From assembly GCA_910578995.1 (NCBI GenBank), contig CAJTSY010000172.1, positions 1 through 6,672 on the forward strand: a stretch of 6,672 bases of DNA, read 5' to 3'. Below are positions 4,709-6,672 of the stretch, one piece after another. This DNA is from an uncultured Acetatifactor sp. GTDB lineage: Bacteria > Bacillota > Clostridia > Lachnospirales > Lachnospiraceae. Both the position numbers and the translations under genes were made by a program. A model generated the notes under the pieces. The model was given only the letters and a program-made list of their open reading frames with translations. It had not been told where the DNA came from and did no database searches. Position 1 is the first letter of the stretch; each line of letters starts with the position of its first letter.

Positions 4709-5974
4709 TCAGTTTCCGGCATCACCGGCGGTTCCGTGGCTTGCGCCTTCCAATTTCTCCCACTGCAGCTCCTCCGCGCCCGCATCATCCTTCCCGTACA
4801 CAAAATGGTTCACCACACTGGTATTTCCTCCGTTGAAGGTTCCCTTGTACTCATTTTCAAAGCTGACCCTGGCAGTGTCGCCCTCCGCCGTGATCACCGT
4901 ATTTTTCACAGAATTTCCGCCTGTGGGTGTGTAACCCGCACCGCTGTAAATCTCCGTCACCGTAACCTGCGCCCCGGCGGGGATCCCCTCTATTCTGGCT
5001 GTCTGTGTGCCGTAGTCATCAAAACTCAGGGATACCAGGTCATTGTATACCACACGGTCATCCTTCACGGCCTTCACTTCGAAGACAAAGGAAGCGCCCT
5101 GAAAAGTCTCGTTGTAGGCGGTAATCTTCTTCTCCAGAACCAGGTCTCCGAAACGGTCCTTCCGCTCCGGTTTCAGGCCTACATAAATGCGCCTGCCCTC
5201 CTCATCCCCGTAAATCCACTCATCGCCGTCCGTCCCTTCCGCCCGGTAGGAACGATTAGGCAGTGAAACCAGATAAGGAATGAAATTGTAAAGGTAAGCC
5301 CCGGTCTCTACAGGCTCCACACTGACCAGGTAGAGGCCCACGGTTAAGTTTTCAGCGATTCCTACGGCATTCCCGTCCCGGAGGGTGATATCTGCACCGG
5401 CATCCGGCTGAAGCGCTCCCCCTGCCGGCGGTTCCAGGATGCCATCCTCTCCCATTGTGCCTACAGCCATCCGGGCCGCCTCGGCCGCCCATTCGGACCA
5501 CTGTCCCGCCGTGGTGCCGTCGCCTGCGGCTTCCACGTTCCGCAGCACATCGGATGCGGCGTACTCGGAAAGCAGGGTATAACGCCCTCCCACGTCCACA
5601 TCGGCTATTTTATATAAATTTACATGAATTGCCCGCTGTCCCTGCAGGGATCCTGCCCCGGCCTCTTCCCCCGTGTCAGGATCTTCCTGATCGGAATCTC
5701 CAGGTTCAGAATTCCCGCTGCCTTTTAAGTATTCCGCCAACTCGCCATAGTATTGGTTATAATCGGGAACCGCGGTCTCCAGATTTCCGGTTTCCCCGGC
5801 CTGGCTCAGTGTCTCCACATCCAGGGTAAAATCGATCCTGCAGTCCGTTCCGTCCGTCTCGATGCCCGCTGCGCCATAGGCAGGCCCCGGCCCCGCCGTC
5901 AGGGCACACAGCAGCGCCGCAAGCCCTGCAGACAAAGCGTACACGCTTTTCCCTCTCCTTCTTCTTCCCTTCAT
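4709..5974 (-). CDS. secreted pilin-like protein with CnaB/Spy0128-type domain and no sorting signal
   Basis: The 421-residue protein has a signal peptide (MKGRRRRGKS, hydrophobic core 12-27, likely cleavage after AYG or AAG near 34-37). An N-terminal pilin-like domain spans roughly 45-265, with VNLYKIADVDVGGRYTLL (118-135) and GLYLVSVEPVETG...YLVSLPN (213-240), both usual in clostridial and actinobacterial pilins, interrupted by an acidic linker (84-106). The C-terminal domain (277-376) runs GDLVLEKKI to SFENEY with VTVTEIYSGAGYTP between, the CnaB/Spy0128-like pattern that commonly holds a Lys-Asn isopeptide bond. The protein ends shortly after VVNHFVYG and LQWEKLEG, without LPXTG, hydrophobic helix or basic tail. 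ATG at 5974 is chosen because AGGAGG precedes it by 7 bases; a TTG 33 bases upstream would place that site inside the gene. It may be a tip or accessory pilin, or assembled noncovalently. Confidence 0.85.
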   Translation of the reverse strand: MKGRRRRGKSVYALSAGLAALLCALTAGPGPAYGAAGIETDGTDCRIDFTLDVETLSQAGETGNLETAVPDYNQYYGELAEYLKGSGNSEPGDSDQEDPDTGEEAGAGSLQGQRAIHVNLYKIADVDVGGRYTLLSEYAASDVLRNVEAAGDGTTAGQWSEWAAEAARMAVGTMGEDGILEPPAGGALQPDAGADITLRDGNAVGIAENLTVGLYLVSVEPVETGAYLYNFIPYLVSLPNRSYRAEGTDGDEWIYGDEEGRRIYVGLKPERKDRFGDLVLEKKITAYNETFQGASFVFEVKAVKDDRVVYNDLVSLSFDDYGTQTARIEGIPAGAQVTVTEIYSGAGYTPTGGNSVKNTVITAEGDTARVSFENEYKGTFNGGNTSVVNHFVYGKDDAGAEELQWEKLEGASHGTAGDAGN

Positions 5975-5981
5975 CCTCTTA

Positions 5982-5987
5982 CCTCCT
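5982..5987 (-). promoter_or_regulatory. ribosome binding site that fixes the start of the pilin-like gene
   Basis: AGGAGG followed by TAAGAGG lies 7 bases upstream of ATG 5974. The open frame extends upstream to a TTG at 6007, but that codon has no comparable site and would add a Lys/Arg-rich leader encoded by the ribosome binding site itself. Confidence 0.8.
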
Positions 5988-6108
5988 GCCCTTTTTTGCT
6001 TACGCAATTACATCATTTCCTATATATCCTTGACTGCTTCCGAATATAGCGATGCTCTATGTCAATCGTCTCCGAAGTGCCACTGTTCTCTGTCACGATT
6101 ATTTTCAA

Positions 6109-6672
6109 TTACTTTCGATGACTGCGCCGATTGTCTACCGGCGGATTAGGTCTGTCCTCAGCCTCGTCCCCGGCTTTGTCGTCAAGTCTGTCTCCGGTTT
6201 TGTCCGCGGTTCTGTCCTTCGCTTTCCCGGGCCGGAAAAGGAATTTCATCACCGCAATAATCAGCATGGTCACGGACAGCCCCAGTACCAGGTAGAGCAT
6301 GTAATAGTTCTGCACAGCCTCCAACATGGTGTCCACAGGTGTGCTTACAATCTCCTCCTCGCCCTCATAGGGAACCCTCGTGCCGCGCACCAGGAGGCGG
6401 TGGCTGTTCACCCCGTAGGGGGTGCAGGTGAAAAGGGTAATGCAGTCCCTCCCCTCCTGAATCTTCAGCGCCTCCTCCAGGGCCGCCATGTCGTCCTTGT
6501 CGACCATGGGCAGAATCTGGTCCACCTCATAGGCCAGTGTCTCATCCAGGATATGGATGTATATCATATCGCCCTTGTAGAGCTGGTCAATATCTGTGAA
6601 AAGCCTCGCACTGGGCAGTCCCCTGTGGGCCGCCAGCACACTGTGGGTACTCTCTCCCCCGATGGGAAGGCT
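6109..6672 (-). CDS. srtC: class C (pilus-type) sortase, N-terminal part beyond the right edge
   Basis: The last 187 residues are visible. They begin SLPIGGESTHSVLAAHRGLPSA, which carries the catalytic histidine (16th visible residue, codon 6627-6625). They continue with LFTDIDQLYKGD, then TLFTCTPYGVNSHRLLVRG with the catalytic cysteine (codon 6426-6424) and, 13 residues later, the catalytic arginine. AAHRGLP and TCTPYGVN.HRLLVRG are characteristic of class C sortases, which polymerise pilins by transpeptidation outside the membrane. A C-terminal transmembrane helix (visible residues about 123-146), also usual in this class, is followed by a 41-residue highly charged tail. Family members have roughly 250-300 residues, so about 80-100 are missing, including the lid region. 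The GTG at 6639 is internal and not the start. The pilin-like gene follows after 134 bases. Confidence 0.95.
   Translation of the reverse strand, partial: SLPIGGESTHSVLAAHRGLPSARLFTDIDQLYKGDMIYIHILDETLAYEVDQILPMVDKDDMAALEEALKIQEGRDCITLFTCTPYGVNSHRLLVRGTRVPYEGEEEIVSTPVDTMLEAVQNYYMLYLVLGLSVTMLIIAVMKFLFRPGKAKDRTADKTGDRLDDKAGDEAEDRPNPPVDNRRSHRK

Noticed and set aside
4621..4803. A 60-residue minus-strand frame ending in an ATGA overlap with the first TasA-like gene
   Set aside because: It mostly overlaps the end of the pilin-like gene in another frame, is basic, and has no signal, membrane helix or sorting motif that would make it the missing tail. A frameshift into it would not restore an anchor.
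5975..6007. TTG start extending the pilin-like protein by 11 residues
   Set aside because: The AGGAGG site at 5982-5987 serves the ATG at 5974 with ideal spacing; the TTG has no comparable site.
6060..6065. A perfect TTGACA upstream of the pilin-like gene as a -35 box
   Set aside because: The only -10-like TATATT (6043-6048) is 11 bases away, which is too close, and nothing suitable lies at 16-19 bases.

Overview
The window looks like a cell-surface fibre or pilus locus from a Gram-positive member of the Clostridia, most likely Lachnospiraceae-like. This rests on the class C sortase, a SipW-type signal peptidase with TasA/camelysin-like substrates, strong AGGAGG ribosome binding sites, and a clostridial-style tRNA-Glu. 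The species assignment is inference. All supported genes are on the minus strand, so transcription runs from the right edge to the left.

In transcription order: a class C sortase whose N-terminal part lies beyond the right edge (6109-6672); a 421-residue secreted pilin-like protein with a CnaB/Spy0128-like C-terminal domain but no cell-wall sorting signal (4709-5974); two secreted proteins with SipW-cognate leaders (3956-4624 and 3198-3959); the SipW-type signal peptidase (2656-3201); a surface protein with a TasA-like beta-sandwich and a C-terminal KTGD-membrane-basic tail (1717-2568); and a stalked MucBP-type surface protein with a long Gly/Pro/Asn/Gln/Asp linker and a C-terminal membrane anchor (569-1720). 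Three of the junctions are 4-bp ATGA overlaps. The other gaps are 84, 87 and 134 bp and contain good ribosome binding sites, so this is probably one operon or two tightly linked ones.

A reasonable model is that SipW processes the two TasA-like proteins at the membrane, while the sortase and the two C-terminally anchored proteins attach or display fibres on the envelope. The notable point is that sortase-pilus and SipW/TasA-fibre parts sit together, while none of the proteins visible here carries a canonical LPXTG motif. The substrate of the class C sortase is either off-window or uses a variant motif.

The left 570 bases hold no protein gene. They contain an array of 18-19-bp tandem repeats just after the last stop codon, a diverged 25-bp-spaced repeat, a series of A-tracts, a good vegetative promoter (TTGCCA, 17 bp, TAATAT) and the 5' part of a tRNA-Glu gene (anticodon TTC) cut by the left edge.
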